Assembly (NCBI GenBank): GCA_012932295.1
Contig: JAAONU010000002.1
Coordinates: 33,009,485 to 33,073,484 of the forward strand
DNA length: 64,000 bases
Reading direction: 5' to 3'
Origin: Cyclina sinensis
Lineage: Eukaryota > Mollusca > Bivalvia > Venerida > Veneridae
The position numbers were made by a program, and so were the translations under genes. Of the stretch, positions 35,834 to 48,746 are shown piece after piece. The notes beneath the pieces were generated by a model. That model had not been told where the DNA came from. It did no database searches and saw only the letters and a list, made by a program, of their open reading frames with translations. Numbering within the stretch: position 1 is the stretch's first letter; every line of letters starts with the position of its first letter.

Positions 35834-35839
35834 TTTATA
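35834..35839 (-). promoter_or_regulatory. TATA box, copy 2 promoter
   Basis: TATAAA on the minus strand, 56 nt before the copy-2 start codon, same spacing as copy 1. Confidence 0.45.
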
Positions 35840-36176
35840 AACCAAGATACTGTTCGGTCACGCATGAATAGACAGCGATTATAAATGAATGCCATAGAAA
35901 CAGCCTAACTTCAAACTATATTGAAGTTATGTGTAATATACAATGTACATATGAACAAATCAGGGCAATTGATGGATCCCTGACCCCTCACATTTGCATG
36001 ATTTAACAAAGAAGTACAATTGCATTTTCACCACAAACAAGAATAGAACAAAAGAGCACATGGTAATGTTTGTGGGTAAAACCTATTATTATAACATTTT
36101 AGAGTCATATTGTGGATACATGAATTTATTTTGCTCAAATGAATTTCCTGAAAATTTCCTGACTTGTTTACCTAAC

Positions 36177-39100
36177 AGTAGATGATCAACGTCAGTTTAC
36201 TTTCATCTTGCATAATGGTGCGTCGGTGGTGGATTACCTTTTATGTAAAGAAAGCAATTGTCCGAAAATCACGAGTTTTAATGTGAACAGCTTGAATGAA
36301 TGGAGTGATCACGCACCTATTACTTTCTCACTATGTTGCAGTACCATGATTGAGTGTAAAGAAAATCCTTTTATGTCGAAATATAAATGGTCGCCTAATC
36401 GGCGTGAAGCGTTTAGGACAAATCTCATTGGGCATTTACCTGATTTTAATCAGTTGTTGGAAAATATTGAGCCAACAAAAAAATTGTATAAATAATGTTG
36501 TATCTGGCTTTACAGATATTGTGAAAAAACATTGCCGATAATTATTTTTTAAAAACGTATAATCCGTCGTACTGTGTGTCTTTTGTTGATTTACCTAAGT
36601 TTGATAATGCCGAATGGTTTGACGGCGAATGTATTAATGCTAGAAACGTTTATCTAGAAGCATTACGGCTTTTTAATCGTTGTAAAACGGACGTAAGTAG
36701 AATATACTGCTGTGAACGTAAGAAGATATATAAGAATTTAGTTTAAAAATAAGAAATCTTTCATGCATAAGAAATTGGAAGATATTGAAAAACTTAAGCA
36801 TTGTAAGCCAAAAATGTTCTGGAAGTACTTTAAAAGAAGCAATCTAGGACAGAAAATTCATTGTCTCTTGATGACTTTTTTCAATATTTTTCTAATCTTG
36901 AAAACGATATTTTTACTTGTCAAACTGTCCAGTCTGAGACCTTCTGTAAAAAACATAATTTTAATAGTAATTCTGTGAATGATGAATTTGATCGGCCGAT
37001 AAGTGCGGACGAAATTTTGAAAGCAGTAGATAAGTTAAAAACTAATAAAGCTTATGGAAAAGATTGTCTTTTAAATGGATATTTTATAGAATCAATTGAT
37101 ATTTTAATACCTTAAATTTGTGACATGTTTAATGTTATTTTAGATTCTGGAACTTTTCCAGACTCATGGAGAGAGGGTATGATTATACCATTACATAAGA
37201 AAGGGGATATTAATGATGTTAACAATTATAGAGGCATAACTTTGTTAAGCTGCATGTCAAAATTATTTACATCTCTTTTAAATAATAGAATAGTGGCGTT
37301 TTGTGAAGAAAATCATTGTATAAGTGATGCTCAGTTTGGTTTTAAAAAGGGCAGTGCTACAACTGATGCTATATTTGCTTTAAAAACGTTGATTGAACAT
37401 TACTTGAATAATAATAAGCGTTTGTATGTAGGGCTTATAGATTTAAAGAAGTGATTTGATTCTATCTATAGAAATGAATTATGGTTTAAGCTTTACAATT
37501 CTGGTATTCAAGGGAAAGTCCAGTGCATCATTAAAGATATGTATAACGTTGTAAAGTCATGCATCAAACACTGTAATTCTTATTCGGATTTTTTTGAGTA
37601 CTCAATTGGTTTGAGACAAGGTGAGATAATGTCTCCCATCTTAGTATCTCTTTTTTTAGAAGATTTAGAATTATTTTTACAAGACAGTATTGACAGTGGC
37701 TTGACAATTGATGATATAGTGCTAATTATATTACTCTTTGCAGACGACATGGCCATATTTAGTAAATCTCCTAAAGAATTACAGAATCATCTCGACAAGT
37801 TATATATCTATTGTATGAAATGGGGCATAGAAGTAAATACACTTAAGACAAAAATCATGGTATTTAGGAAACGAGGTGGTTTGAAAAGAGATGAAAATTG
37901 GACGTACAATGGCACTGACGTAGAAATAGTTGATAGTTTTAGTTATCTTGGTACATTATTCTCGTAAAACGACAAATTTACTATGTACATGTATACTGAA
38001 TATTTGTCAGACAAAGCACTGAAGGCAATGAATGTATTGCTATTTAATTGTAACTGTTTACCACTGAAACTTAAAGTTTTATGTCAGTTGTTTGACTCAT
38101 TCGTTAGCTTCAATTCTAAACTATAGTTGTGAAGTTACTGGTTTTAATAAAGCTAAAGAATTTGAGAAATTGCATCTGAAATTTTGCAAACGTATTCTAA
38201 AGGTACCATTAAACTCCAGTAATTCTGCAATATATGGTGAATTAGAACGCAATTCTGCAATATATGGTGAATTAGAACGTAATTCTTTAATATATGGTGA
38301 ATTAGAACGTAATTCTGCAATATATGGTGAATTAGAACGTTATCCCTTATATATTTCTCGTTTCTATAGAATTATCAAATACTGGTGTAAAATTCTAAAA
38401 TCAAATAACATAATTATAGTTAAACTGTATAAATTAGCGTTACAAGATAGTATGTCTGGACATACAAACTGGGTCAGTAAAGTGAAAAAGTTGTTAGATG
38501 ACTATGGTTTTTCTGATGTATTTTGTAATATTGATACCTATATGTGTGTGTATAATACTAAGACGTTTCCAGTCTTTTTCAAACAAAGGGTCATTGATTG
38601 TTATAAGCAGGAATGGTTTGCATCGGTGGATCGCAATAACGTTCTCGAAGAGTATAAACACTTTAAAAATCAATTTGCTTATGAAATTTATCTTGATTTA
38701 GTCCCTTATGATTTAAGGTTCTTTATCACCAAACTACGTATTTCTGCACATAGTCTTCGTATACATACAGGTAGGTTTGGTCAAAACAGATTACCTAGAC
38801 ACGAACGAATTTGTTTATACTGTAACTTACATGATATTGAAGATATCTATCATTTTGTCTGTATATGTCCATTTTACAGAAATTTAAGACGAAGATACTT
38901 AGATCAACGTTTTTATGTAAGACCATCGGTTTTTAAATTCAACGAACTAATATCGTGCCGTGATAAGAAAAAACTTTGTAATTTAGCTTTATTCATTCGA
39001 GAAGCATTTAAATCCAGAAATAATATTAATATGAATGAAAGTAAAATCCAGCATCTTTTCCTATTTTTCGTATTCTAAAATTTTCTTCTACTCTCCAAAC

Positions 39101-39252
39101 ACATGTATTGTATGTTTGTTTATGAGTGCAAATGAATTTTATATTCTTGTGGCCATTATTACGTAAAATATGTATTTACATTTTGTAATTGTTTTGAAGA
39201 TGATGTACTATGTACAAATCTGAAATAAAGTTTTGTTTTGTTCTGTTCTGTT
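36177..39252 (+). mobile_element. 5'-truncated LINE (APE-type non-LTR retrotransposon)
   Basis: Flanked by CCTAAC duplications (36171-36176, 39253-39258). Copy 1 shows the empty site near 25660. It starts inside the endonuclease (ASVVDYLLC, WSDHAPI, about 36223-36325). It then carries reverse transcriptase blocks (GTFPDSWREGMIIPLHKKGD, NNYRGITLLS, GLRQGEIMSP, FADDMAIF) and a C-terminal CCHC-like knuckle (CLYCNLHDIEDIYHFVCICP). The tail is AATAAAGTTTTGTTTTG plus TTCTG repeats. Several frame breaks and a stop make it defective. Clade not determined. Confidence 0.93.
36208..39078 (+). pseudogene. Broken LINE ORF2 (endonuclease end, RT, C-terminal knuckle)
   Basis: Coding pieces are 36208-36495, 36763-36978/36861-37115, 37125-37454, 37539-37967 and 38092-39078, in changing frames. 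A TGA at 37452-37454 replaces a residue in RT motif A (GLIDLKK-stop-FDSI). The FADD catalytic motif is intact at about 37738. A 30-bp unit coding NSAIYGELER is present four times (38219-38340), where related elements have one GEL-RYPL. Confidence 0.88.
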
Positions 39253-39357
39253 CCTAACCTGCAGCGTGCAAATACGTCTCTATAAATGTTATCTTAATTG
39301 ATTGCGTATTATTTGTATATATAAATATGTACTTAAATAAGATAATTAGACGAACAA

Positions 39358-39485
39358 ATAGAAAGATACAGGATAGAAAGAAAATTAAATAAAAGAAGAA
39401 AAAAATGAATAAAGACAGAAAGAAAGAAATGATGAATGAAAGAGAGAAAGAACGAAAAAATGAAACAAAAGACGGACGAAGATAC
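39358..39485. repeat. GAAA-rich simple repeat, copy 2
   Basis: Homologue of 25745-25890, slightly shorter. Confidence 0.85.
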
Positions 39486-42279
39486 AGATGAAAAAGCAAA
39501 AAGTGTTTGAAAACATTTAGCGCTCATGTTTTTCCCATTATTATTCTACATTACTTTTGTTTGTGCTAACTTGAGATAAAAAACGCTTAATTTGTTTCTC
39601 AAAATTCTGCGCTATTCATCTTCTGTTGTAAATTACCCACACGCAAAATTGTTATCTGGTTTTGAAAAATTCAAGCCAGGAGCAGATTACGTAATAAACT
39701 TCTTTTATCTACGTGTAAAGTTAAAGAGGTTCACGAAAAAAAAAGGGAAGTCAGTTTTGTGTTGTATTTTATTACATTATCTTGTCTGTCAGTTTATATC
39801 ACAAAAGCCTGTAAAATCTTTGATTATGGTAAGATGTCTGGATGATACTGGACCGATAAATGAGATAACATTTGACTTATTCCTCAACAATTGCAGAGCG
39901 TTACGAATCTGTACACAATAAATCAACATATTTCGGCTAATGAAGGCAAAAACATGTGCCCTTTTTCTGTTTTAATACAGTCTTAGAAATTTAAAATTGT
40001 TACTTTCATACCATCTGTCTATCTGTAGTTTATCATTATTTATCGGAAGTACCAGTTGCCAAACTGACCGACGCCCCCCGCGTAGAAAGTATACTAATCA
40101 GTTTGCTAAACACTGGAATTAGTTATTTAAGGGTTTGGAAGATAGTGCAAGATATAAAGTTCATCCAGAAACACTCCTGGTTTTTTTATATGCTCAGTAT
40201 ATATAGCACCGTTTTATAAGACCTCGGTGAAAAAATCTCATTGAAAGACCATCAGTAATGTCTATTGAGGTATTGGGAATCGGACTTTTGACCCCCAGGA
40301 TAAGAAGTTCTGCGCATAACCAGTAAATCATTCAGAATCGCCCCATCAACTCTTAAAGTTGAGAGTTTTCATACCATTCTCAAAAGTAGAGACGAGTTAA
40401 GCAAATCTGGACAGAACGGAGTGTAGCTTGGCAGACCATATTATCCAAACATTCAATATCTTTTATCTATTCAAGCATACCAAAAAAACCACACTAATTT
40501 AACTTATTTTTGAAATGCTTGCAACCAAAACTTTGTTTGATCGTTTTTCTTATAAAGTTCATTGGAAAAGACAACCTGCCATCATTAATCAATATTTCAA
40601 TAGCAGTTTGTTGTCAATTCAGTTATTAAATTATTTTTAAAGTAGAAACATGCCTCTAATTTAATTAATCGAATATTCCCCTCATGTCGACTGGATGGGT
40701 ACATTTCATATGCTAATAAAATGATGACAGCGATATCAGATAAAACTACCCGTTAACAATAAATCGAAGACTGAACATTTGCTGGGAAATGCTTGACATT
40801 TGACAGTCTCGTAGAATAAATAATATTCGTAACACTTCTAATGCCTGAGTAAATGATTCGCGCCGTTTAAAGATTCTTTCATGAGTGTATAGAAAACAAT
40901 CGGGTAACGCGTGTTAAGTCCTTGGGATTTCAGTTAATCCAAAGTGTGTTTCGGAAATACGATATAACCATTAGTTGTTCGTCACATCCGTCGTTATGAC
41001 TCTATGATGACAGAGGTAACCAGCGCATAGGCTGAACCAATATTTTTTCGGACAACAGTCTATATTTACGGGGGAAAAGTCTACCATTTTAGAAAAAGGG
41101 AACAGAGACATTGTTTGAATGATTTCATGGTCAAAATCAAATATTAAAATTGTGCATAAAAAAGTTTTGTACTTTGGATGTGACGCTTCATTTTTATGAA
41201 TATTGTCACAGGATTTTGCCACACGAGTTTCTTTTCTTATTCGATAAAATATACGTTTAAACAGACATAGGAAATGAACAGTTATTGAGCATATTTGCAG
41301 CATTATCTATGGAAGTTGCCGTTTCAAGGACTTGGAATACTGTGATCCTTTTCACAGGTAAGAAAATAGGATGATTGTGTTATAATAAACAAAAAAACAA
41401 AAACAAAAAGGAGATATATAAAGAGCAATCTTAGAAATTTCTCAAAATGGTTGAAGGTACGAGTTCATTTGAACAGTATCACGCTATTTGCCATTTTAGC
41501 AACAATTAATGTCACACATGCATAGTCAGAGCCACGAAAAGAAGGCACAATGTTCGAGTCTGAAAAATGAGATCTTCGCCATCGTATATGGCCCACGAGT
41601 GTTTGAGCACTCATTAAACCCTTGCATTTTGATTGTTTTTAAATTTTTCTAGCAAGAAATCAAAAAGAGCGTGTTCAGAAATTTGTCACGATACTAACAC
41701 TCCCTAGCCCGTGAGCTAAATGTTGTTGTTTTAAAGAAAACTGTCCACTAACGGTTACAGATAAAAATTGATTCTTTATTCCAGGTATGAAAACAACTGT
41801 TAACACAAAATCAACATATACAATGTTCGTTACTGGACCTTGTGTTGTTACACAAGTAAATATTTCTACTTTCTAATCGGTTAGAAATAATAATTGGTTG
41901 TTTAAACGTCTGTATTTTAAATGAATTTTATACCCGGAATCAATGCTGTTTACTGTTATGCAAAACATTGAAAGGCAGTCATTTTGATCCATTTAAACAC
42001 TTCTTTTTAAAACTTATATTTAATCAAGATTACGCGAATGTTACAAGACGGTTATACACAGTAAATATCCGCTAATAAAATCATTCAGAAGTGGCCATAC
42101 TTAAGAATCGCGTTTTGGAACGGAACTATTTTCTTCCATAGTTAATTAATTAGTTGCTTAATACTGTTGATTTGCACATGATTTTGAATAATGAAACATA
42201 TCTTTTTAGCTGATCTTTACTGTGTTCTCTATTCAGTTATATAGAAATAGCGGTATACACCATTGAAATCAGGGCTTGA

Positions 42280-43132
42280 ATGATGAGAAATCTTCCAAAA
42301 AAAGTGAAATGCCTCGCGTAGTATGTACTGCGTAGCCATGGACACATATTAGGGACGCATTTTAAAGCTTACGCCACTTTCCTTGGTGGTCAAGAAGCAA
42401 ACACATATTGCATAACATCCTTTGCAAATATTAGACTAAAACTGTGAAAAAATGAAGATTTATTTCAATTTTTATACGGACTTTCCGAAAAGCACTCGTC
42501 GCATTGGTTATTAGCAATACATCGTGGGGATACGAAAGTGAATACTAATCTGTAAGTAATGTTTAAGACATTTGGAACGAATATTTGGAAAATTGATGGT
42601 CAAATGATCGATTTTACATGACATAACCATGAAATAAAACGGGTGTTTCAAAAAAATGTATCCTGCCCATGCGTTCAGTTTGCAAACAGTTGAAAACTCA
42701 TGAAAAGTTCGACCCATGCGTTCATATAGAAAATTTACGAAAATGGCATTTTTCTCCCCAAAATACGTTCCAGAAGTAGTGGAGTCTTTTGGCATATGAA
42801 AAAAAAAATGTTTTTAATCGAACCTTTGGGACGAAAAAAATGCTCAGAAATTTGTTTACTTGTCAAAATATTGACACTTAATAGCGATCTCACAAATTTT
42901 GGGGATTTTCTAGTGCAGTTGTGGAGAAAGTTAACGAAATTTTGGCAAATGTGAGATGACCGTCGGATAAAGTAATCATAGTAGATTAGCATGGGTCATA
43001 TCTTTTTCTGATATATGCATTTTCAAATAAATGCGAGGCGATTTTCTTACCACACTACCTGTTTCCTCGTTTAAAAATTGATCTGTCCATACGTTCTCCT
43101 CCTGGGATCTATACTAAACGATTGGACTCGGT
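42280..43132. repeat. Inverted block within duplication copy 2
   Basis: Reverse complement of 29555-30275: for example GGGATCTATACTAAACGATT..GACTCGGTG here against CACCGAGTC..AGTATAGATCCC in copy 1, and CCATGGACACATATTAG here against its complement near 30175. The breakpoints adjoin GTATACACC on the left and CTCGGTGGTTATA on the right. Confidence 0.85.
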
Positions 43133-44153
43133 GGTTATATCTTAAAGCTGTTTTATTTAACCCTATTTGGTATAACGGATCACATCTTTTTTTTTACACA
43201 GATAAACCTATGTACATTAAAAGAAAAGAAAAGAAAAGAACAAAACAGAAAAGAAAAACATAGAAACACTGATATAAACATTATTTTCTAGCACCAGAAA
43301 TTTTAAATTTGCAATTTGGTATAGCTGAAAATTAACGGTTGTTGATTCTGCTCTTCTCCGTACAGCGTAGTACGGTTTTTTATTTGTTTTTTACCTTTTT
43401 GTACATTAAGCATAACAATTAAATGAAAGAAAACTAAAGTGATAGAAAGTATAAACATTTAAAATTAAAAGTGAAAAAAATATACTCGGCTCTGTAACTG
43501 GTTTCTGTACTGATCAGGGGAAGTAACCGCTGCGGGGAGTTTGGTACAAAATTTGTGGTTTGCTCATAGCTAAGGAATAAATCTCTATGTTAATGTTTAT
43601 CACACATAGAAGACTCAGATCTTAGATAGCTTCGTGAAGCAATTCGTTTCGAATGAGAGAGGCACTTCAGCAGAACATTATTCATTATTAATCTGCAATT
43701 TTACTGGGAATATGGCTGTTTGAAATTATTGCGCTTCCGCTGAAATTAAACGTATATTCGTTTGCACTGAATGACTGATATTAAAACGTTAATGGCGTTT
43801 ACTTGTTTGTTCGTAGGCCTGTGAAGGATATCTGAAACTAGTCTCGAGTATTGTTTTAATTAGATTATCAAAATGTTAAATTAAGACAAACTCCTTTATG
43901 AATAGATCTCATATCAAATAACAGAACACGGTTGAAATGAGACTGTTTGCTTTAACTGGCAATCTTAGCGGTGTGTCTTATTGAGAAATGGGTTCTTTAC
44001 AAATATTTAACAAACATCATAATAGTTACACTGTCGATAGATAATTTGATAGAGCAATTTTTTACTCGGTTTCTTCTGTGTAAATTCTGTATTTTAACTC
44101 AACTCAAATTCAGGAAATACCGAAATACTTTGGGCAGTGTTTAGATTTAGATT

Positions 44154-44180
44154 AATTTTTTTTTTGTTGTTGTTGTTGTT

Positions 44181-44233
<53 letters not shown>
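44154..44233. repeat. (GTT)n plus poly(T) tract
   Basis: TGTTGTTGTTGTTG followed by more than 50 T. It may be the reversed A-rich tail of a retroelement, but no element body is recognised beside it. Confidence 0.85.
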
Positions 44234-44237
<4 letters not shown>

Positions 44238-44925
44238 GTTAGCAGAGTTTTTTCCATGTAACTTATTTTCCGGTGTCGTTTTTAAGGGAGAGGTTGCTTA
44301 CACTTCTTCAACTAATTGATCTGAATATCTATCAATACAAGTCGTGCTAATATTCATTCGGCATTGTCTTACTTTTTCTAATTCTTGTTAACGTCTTATG
44401 TCTGAAAATAGCTTTGCATTCATATGACAAGTACTTGGGTGGTATGGAAGAAGAGACAAGAATAGTTAGAGAACAACACTATTGTATAGTTTGCCGATAT
44501 AGAATAATTGAAGGTGAATATCATTTTATAGAGGGTTATCCTGTATATAGTAATACTCCTAGACAATACGTCAATACTCAGAATTACTAAGTACCAAATA
44601 ATATGTTGACCTCCTTCGAAATACAGATAACAATGAAATGTTAGTTATTTATAAAACTAAACCCCATCAAGGAAGATAACTAGAGGGAAAAAAAACACAG
44701 TGGGGCTCGAATCCACGACATTTAGAGATTTTTATCATCAGAGTAAAAGCAGTGCATCGCCTATTTGAATCACACACACACAAGAAATGTAACGACAACT
44801 CTACTCAGCCGTTACCGACTTCGTATAAGAAGAGAACTATGAGTGGAAAATGCGTTAAGCCTCGTTTAGGCACATGACGGCATTTCCATTTTTTATAAAT
44901 AGAACCTGAGATTAGAAAGTTCACA

Positions 44926-45221
44926 AGCCCGCCCGCTTAACTTAATAGGTAGAGCATTGGATTAGTAATCCATCGGTCGCTGGTTCGACCCCTGGGCAGG
45001 GCAAAATTTCTCCGTGACAATTGATCTCAGACATTGTGTCTAATGTTCATTTGTCTTTCACCGCTGATTCAGATAGATCATGTGGGAACAGTAGTCAGTC
45101 ACTTGCAGAGACATTGGCAATTACTGGTTAGTTATCCAGGAAAACCGTTTAGGTGGACTGACCACCGAAATATAACCCTAGATGTTGAAATCAGCGTTAA
45201 ACCCAAAACAAAACAAAACGA
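44926..45221 (+). mobile_element. tRNA-derived SINE (same family as 25158)
   Basis: Head GCCCGCTTAACTTAATAGGTAGAGC, a stem TTGGA-TTAGTAA-TCCAT with an AGT-like anticodon, and box B GGTTCGACCCC. The body AAATTTCTCCGTGACAATTG is followed by the tail CAGCGTTAAACCC and AAAACAAAACAAAAC. An approximate target duplication (A)GTTCACA lies on both sides. Confidence 0.85.
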
Positions 45222-45460
45222 AAAGGTTCACATATACTAGTAATAATTCTCGCTACCGTAAACGATTGCTTGAGAGCCCTTCGGTGTTAAGTATTAAAAT
45301 GATATCGACTGAGTGTATATTCTTGTTATGTCATATAGCTTTCGCATTATTCTGTGCTCATAGGAAGCAAAATAGAACATACGCTTAATGCGCGCGTTTC
45401 AATATAGATATGCTAGCGAAAATTGAAGAAACTAGACAGCTGTCGACGAATCAGTTTTTA

Positions 45461-45512
45461 ATGAAGTTTTCATTGATTAAGATTGTTGTTTCAATTTATA
45501 TTTGGATCTCAA
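45461..45512 (+). CDS. Candidate signal-peptide exon of the Sushi/WSC/CTLD gene
   Basis: The ATG opens MKFSLIKIVVSIYIWIS, a plausible signal peptide. A phase-1 GT (GTATTC) follows and joins in frame to Sushi 1. The donor is weak and no promoter is seen. A rival start, MISTECIFLLCHIAFALF at 45299, has a poorer donor. Confidence 0.35.
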
Positions 45513-46687
45513 GTATTCGAAGAAGGTCGCATTAAGTCTGAACAAGATGCTTTGATTTTATGGTCTTTGATCTTACATACTTTAATTTTCATCCAAGATA
45601 TAAAGGACGCTGGATACATTTGTGTTAATGTTTATTATACTAAATGCCTCTCCCAAGCTAGTGGACAACAAGACCAAGCACAACATTATGAAACAATACT
45701 CAAGCCAATGGTGCACGAGTAACCTCTCTCCTTAAGTTTCTGGCCGTCATCTCTCTGATGATATTGTTTTCTATATTTCACATATGTCAGTAAATGATAT
45801 ATAGCTGTTCTTCTTTCAGTTTGCATTTTGAAGAATGTATACGGTAAGCTCTGATGTTGTGTTTCTGTCATTTCTGAACACAAAATGTACTTCTGCTTTT
45901 GCACAGAATAACTATATTGACAGCAAAAATAGAGAATTTTCACTTGGATTCGTTATCTCGAGTACAAATGAACTTACAATGTTCTCACTGTAATGTCATT
46001 TTTGATTAATTATTTCTTAAGTTTGTTCTGAACAAGCTTTTAAAAGTGGTTTATTTTGTTTAAGTAAAAGACTTGAAGCTTATGAATAATATTTAAAGAA
46101 GTGAATACGTGGAAATTGCAGACGACTTGTCTGTTATGTCAGAGAACATCCTGTCGGCCTCGGTATGAATGGGTGCCAACTTTCCGTGGGCATAAAAAAT
46201 TCCTTTTTCTCCTGAGAGGAGATGGATTGGCAGTTACTGATCTTCATCTTATATATTGAAGAAAATTAAATTAATTGTTTCTACATTAAAACAATTATTA
46301 CATTCCTCAAAAACATCAATCTTTGATAGGTATATATCATAAACTCTGTTTTATCACTCTTTTAATCTCTATTTCAGAAAACTATTTTTTGCTTCACTCA
46401 TTTTCTGCCCTTAGAATTGAAGTGATTGTCCAGTTTTCAGCAAAAAAAAAAACCCTGTCAATATGTTTGTTTTGTTGGTTCAGTAAAGTGTCACTTGATC
46501 TACCTAAGGTAATTACTATGAAAGCAAAGGTTACCGGAACCGGAACGGACGGGATCCGATAATCTGGCGCAAAAAGTCCACGACAATATGATTGAAAAGC
46601 ACGGATTTTATCTTTAAATACTGAGCATTTTCATATTTCACACAAGTAGTTTAATTTGTCATAAAACAATTCTGTTTCGTACTTTAG

Positions 46688-46885
46688 CGAACAATCAGTG
46701 CCCAGACCTGGTTCCTAGTTCATATATGGTTTTGTCTGAGACAGTTGGATGGGTGGGGGACCAGCCAGTGACAGTCTCATGCGTAGATGGCTACGTGCTG
46801 AATACGAACAGTCTACAGAAACAGATATGGTGCATAGCTGGACGGGACACTGCAGTGTGGAGCCCTTCCCTCGGCACGTGCCAAA
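46688..46885 (+). CDS. Sushi domain 1
   Basis: A phase 1-1 exon of 65 codons between tactttag and GTAAGT. It has four Cys in CCP layout: QCPDLVP, VSCVDGYVL, IWCIAG and the ending WSPSLGTCQ, with the conserved Trp before the last Cys. Confidence 0.85.
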
Positions 46886-48746
46886 GTAAGTAGACAAAGC
46901 GTTAAGTTCTGAGACGAGGTCCGACCAATTGTTCTGTCATTACAACATCCTAAATCAATGGGAATACTAATGGCAAATGGAAAGTACAAAATCATTTTTT
47001 ATCTATGACCTTATTTTGTCATAAATACAATTGCTTTAAGTGGACGGACAGTTTAAAAACAGGTTAATTCCGGGTAACGGTTCACAGTACAAAGCCCGTC
47101 CTCAAGAGACAACGGACTTAATGCTGTTTCTTTCTTCTCGATATTGTTTTCTTCGCAGTCGGTATGTTCCGATATCGTATTTATATCATAGATTTCACTT
47201 TAAATCGACAATCAAGTCATGTTTGTTATTTACGAGCAGGAAACCATTATGTTAGGCATTAAGTATTTGCATTAAAGAGAATTCAACGGTTCAGTCGGCA
47301 AATGATTATCTTGTATTCCGTACAAATGATTTCCATTACAGAACCATGGGCAGTTATCGGTCAGTTCATTGTTCAGTTGAAGGAATTCAATACAAACATA
47401 TCACAAATCACGCGACTCTTACACGCAGACAATTATTTATGTAAATGTTTTTTGTAAATGATACGGTTAAACAACAACAACAACAACAGGGTCTTTCCTA
47501 TTTGAAATAGAAAAAAAACCAAGTTTCTGAAAGGTGTGAAAAATTCTCTTTGAATAAAAAATCTCGCCGTTTTAAGTAAAAAATTTGTCACAATTCTAAA
47601 AAAACCAACTTAGTTTTTAAATCAACTTTGTGAACTGAACACGTCTCTGACCTATGCCATCGTCGGTGGCTCGGAAATGTATCAAAACTTTTAATATAAC
47701 TTATTACCCTTCTAGATTTTTTTTTCTCTTTTTGATTGGCTATTGATCCGTCGAAAGAAATTGATATTACCGAGCCAGACAGGTAACGAATATACACATT
47801 AAATTTCCCCTTTGGGTACCCAATGTTGTAAACAACATCCGTTGTGACGATGCGCGTACGGTTCGATGTTGTAAAGTGTAAATTCCGATATACAAGCACT
47901 TTTTAATTGTCAAATAGAATATATTTACCAGAATAGAGTAATGATAAATATTCTAATCTGTATTTGAAACAAATATGACCTCGCCAAACCTTGATATTAA
48001 TCACAAAAAGTGTCTTCAACAGACTACTCCTTTTCTCTTGTTTACATTCGTTAGGTACGAAAGCAAATACTTTTCGTAGATCTACAGACGAACTATTGAA
48101 ATAAAATTTTAAAAAAGTTTAAGAAAATAATCTGTACTGAATGCGCGGAAATATTAACCCAAATTTATGGCATTCATTAAAGATATATATTTAATATTCA
48201 AACAAACAGATCACTTCTGGGAAAATACTGCTTTTCGCCAACACAAATTATGTTGTGACGTCATTTTGCCGTGAAAGGGTACCCTAAAGGGAATTTTATT
48301 TCGACGTTTTATTTGAAACAGCAATGATTTATTTTAAAATTGTCTTACTCGGCAGGGGAAGGGTAATAAAATTATTATTTGGGTTTATGAAGGCGATGGT
48401 GATATTTTATCTTGGCAGGTAATACATCCACATATATCACTCAAAAACCCAAATAACTTATAATACATCCCCAAATCGTTGATCTGTCATTCAAAGGGCC
48501 GCCGTGCTCAAATTTAATTCCTTTTCGAATGAAAGTTTTCCAATGTGTTTTAGTTTTTATTCATACTTTTTTTACCTGTTGAAGTCTAGACGTTAACGAA
48601 AACACTGAATTTATTCTTATTTCAACAATCGTCTTCTACAATCACATAAAACAGGTTCTAACGCACACATCTCTTTAAACTGATACTTTCAAAAACATAA
48701 ACATGTAAACGAAAGGGCACTGCATTATGTAACTTTTCTGTTTCAG
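46886..48746 (+). other. Intron between Sushi 1 and Sushi 2
   Basis: No exon or clear repeat was recognised apart from a short CAACAACAACAACAACA run near 47470. Confidence 0.5.

Larger units (their letters stand above)
32953..43883. repeat. Tandem duplication, copy 2
   Basis: Direct repeat of 22117-31985. Differences from copy 1: a private 3,076-bp LINE (36177-39252), an insert of about 100 bp near 39990-40085, absence of the 1-kb block, an inverted block (42280-43132), fewer GGTCAATGTG units, and no SINE. It retains an intact signal-peptide exon and TATA box. Confidence 0.93.
43884..45460. other. Spacer between the duplication and the Sushi/WSC/CTLD gene
   Basis: Contains the T-rich tract at 44154-44233 and a SINE at 44926-45221. 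Otherwise I see no gene. Confidence 0.5.

Noticed and set aside
28447..41303. Matching minus-strand ORFs at 28447-28629 and 40971-41303
   Set aside because: Duplicated non-coding DNA with no splice sites in context and no recognisable domain.
45299..45388. Alternative first exon MISTECIFLLCHIAFALF for the lectin gene
   Set aside because: The leader is plausible but the only phase-1 donor (T/GTGCTC) is poor. The 45461 candidate fits slightly better. Neither is certain.
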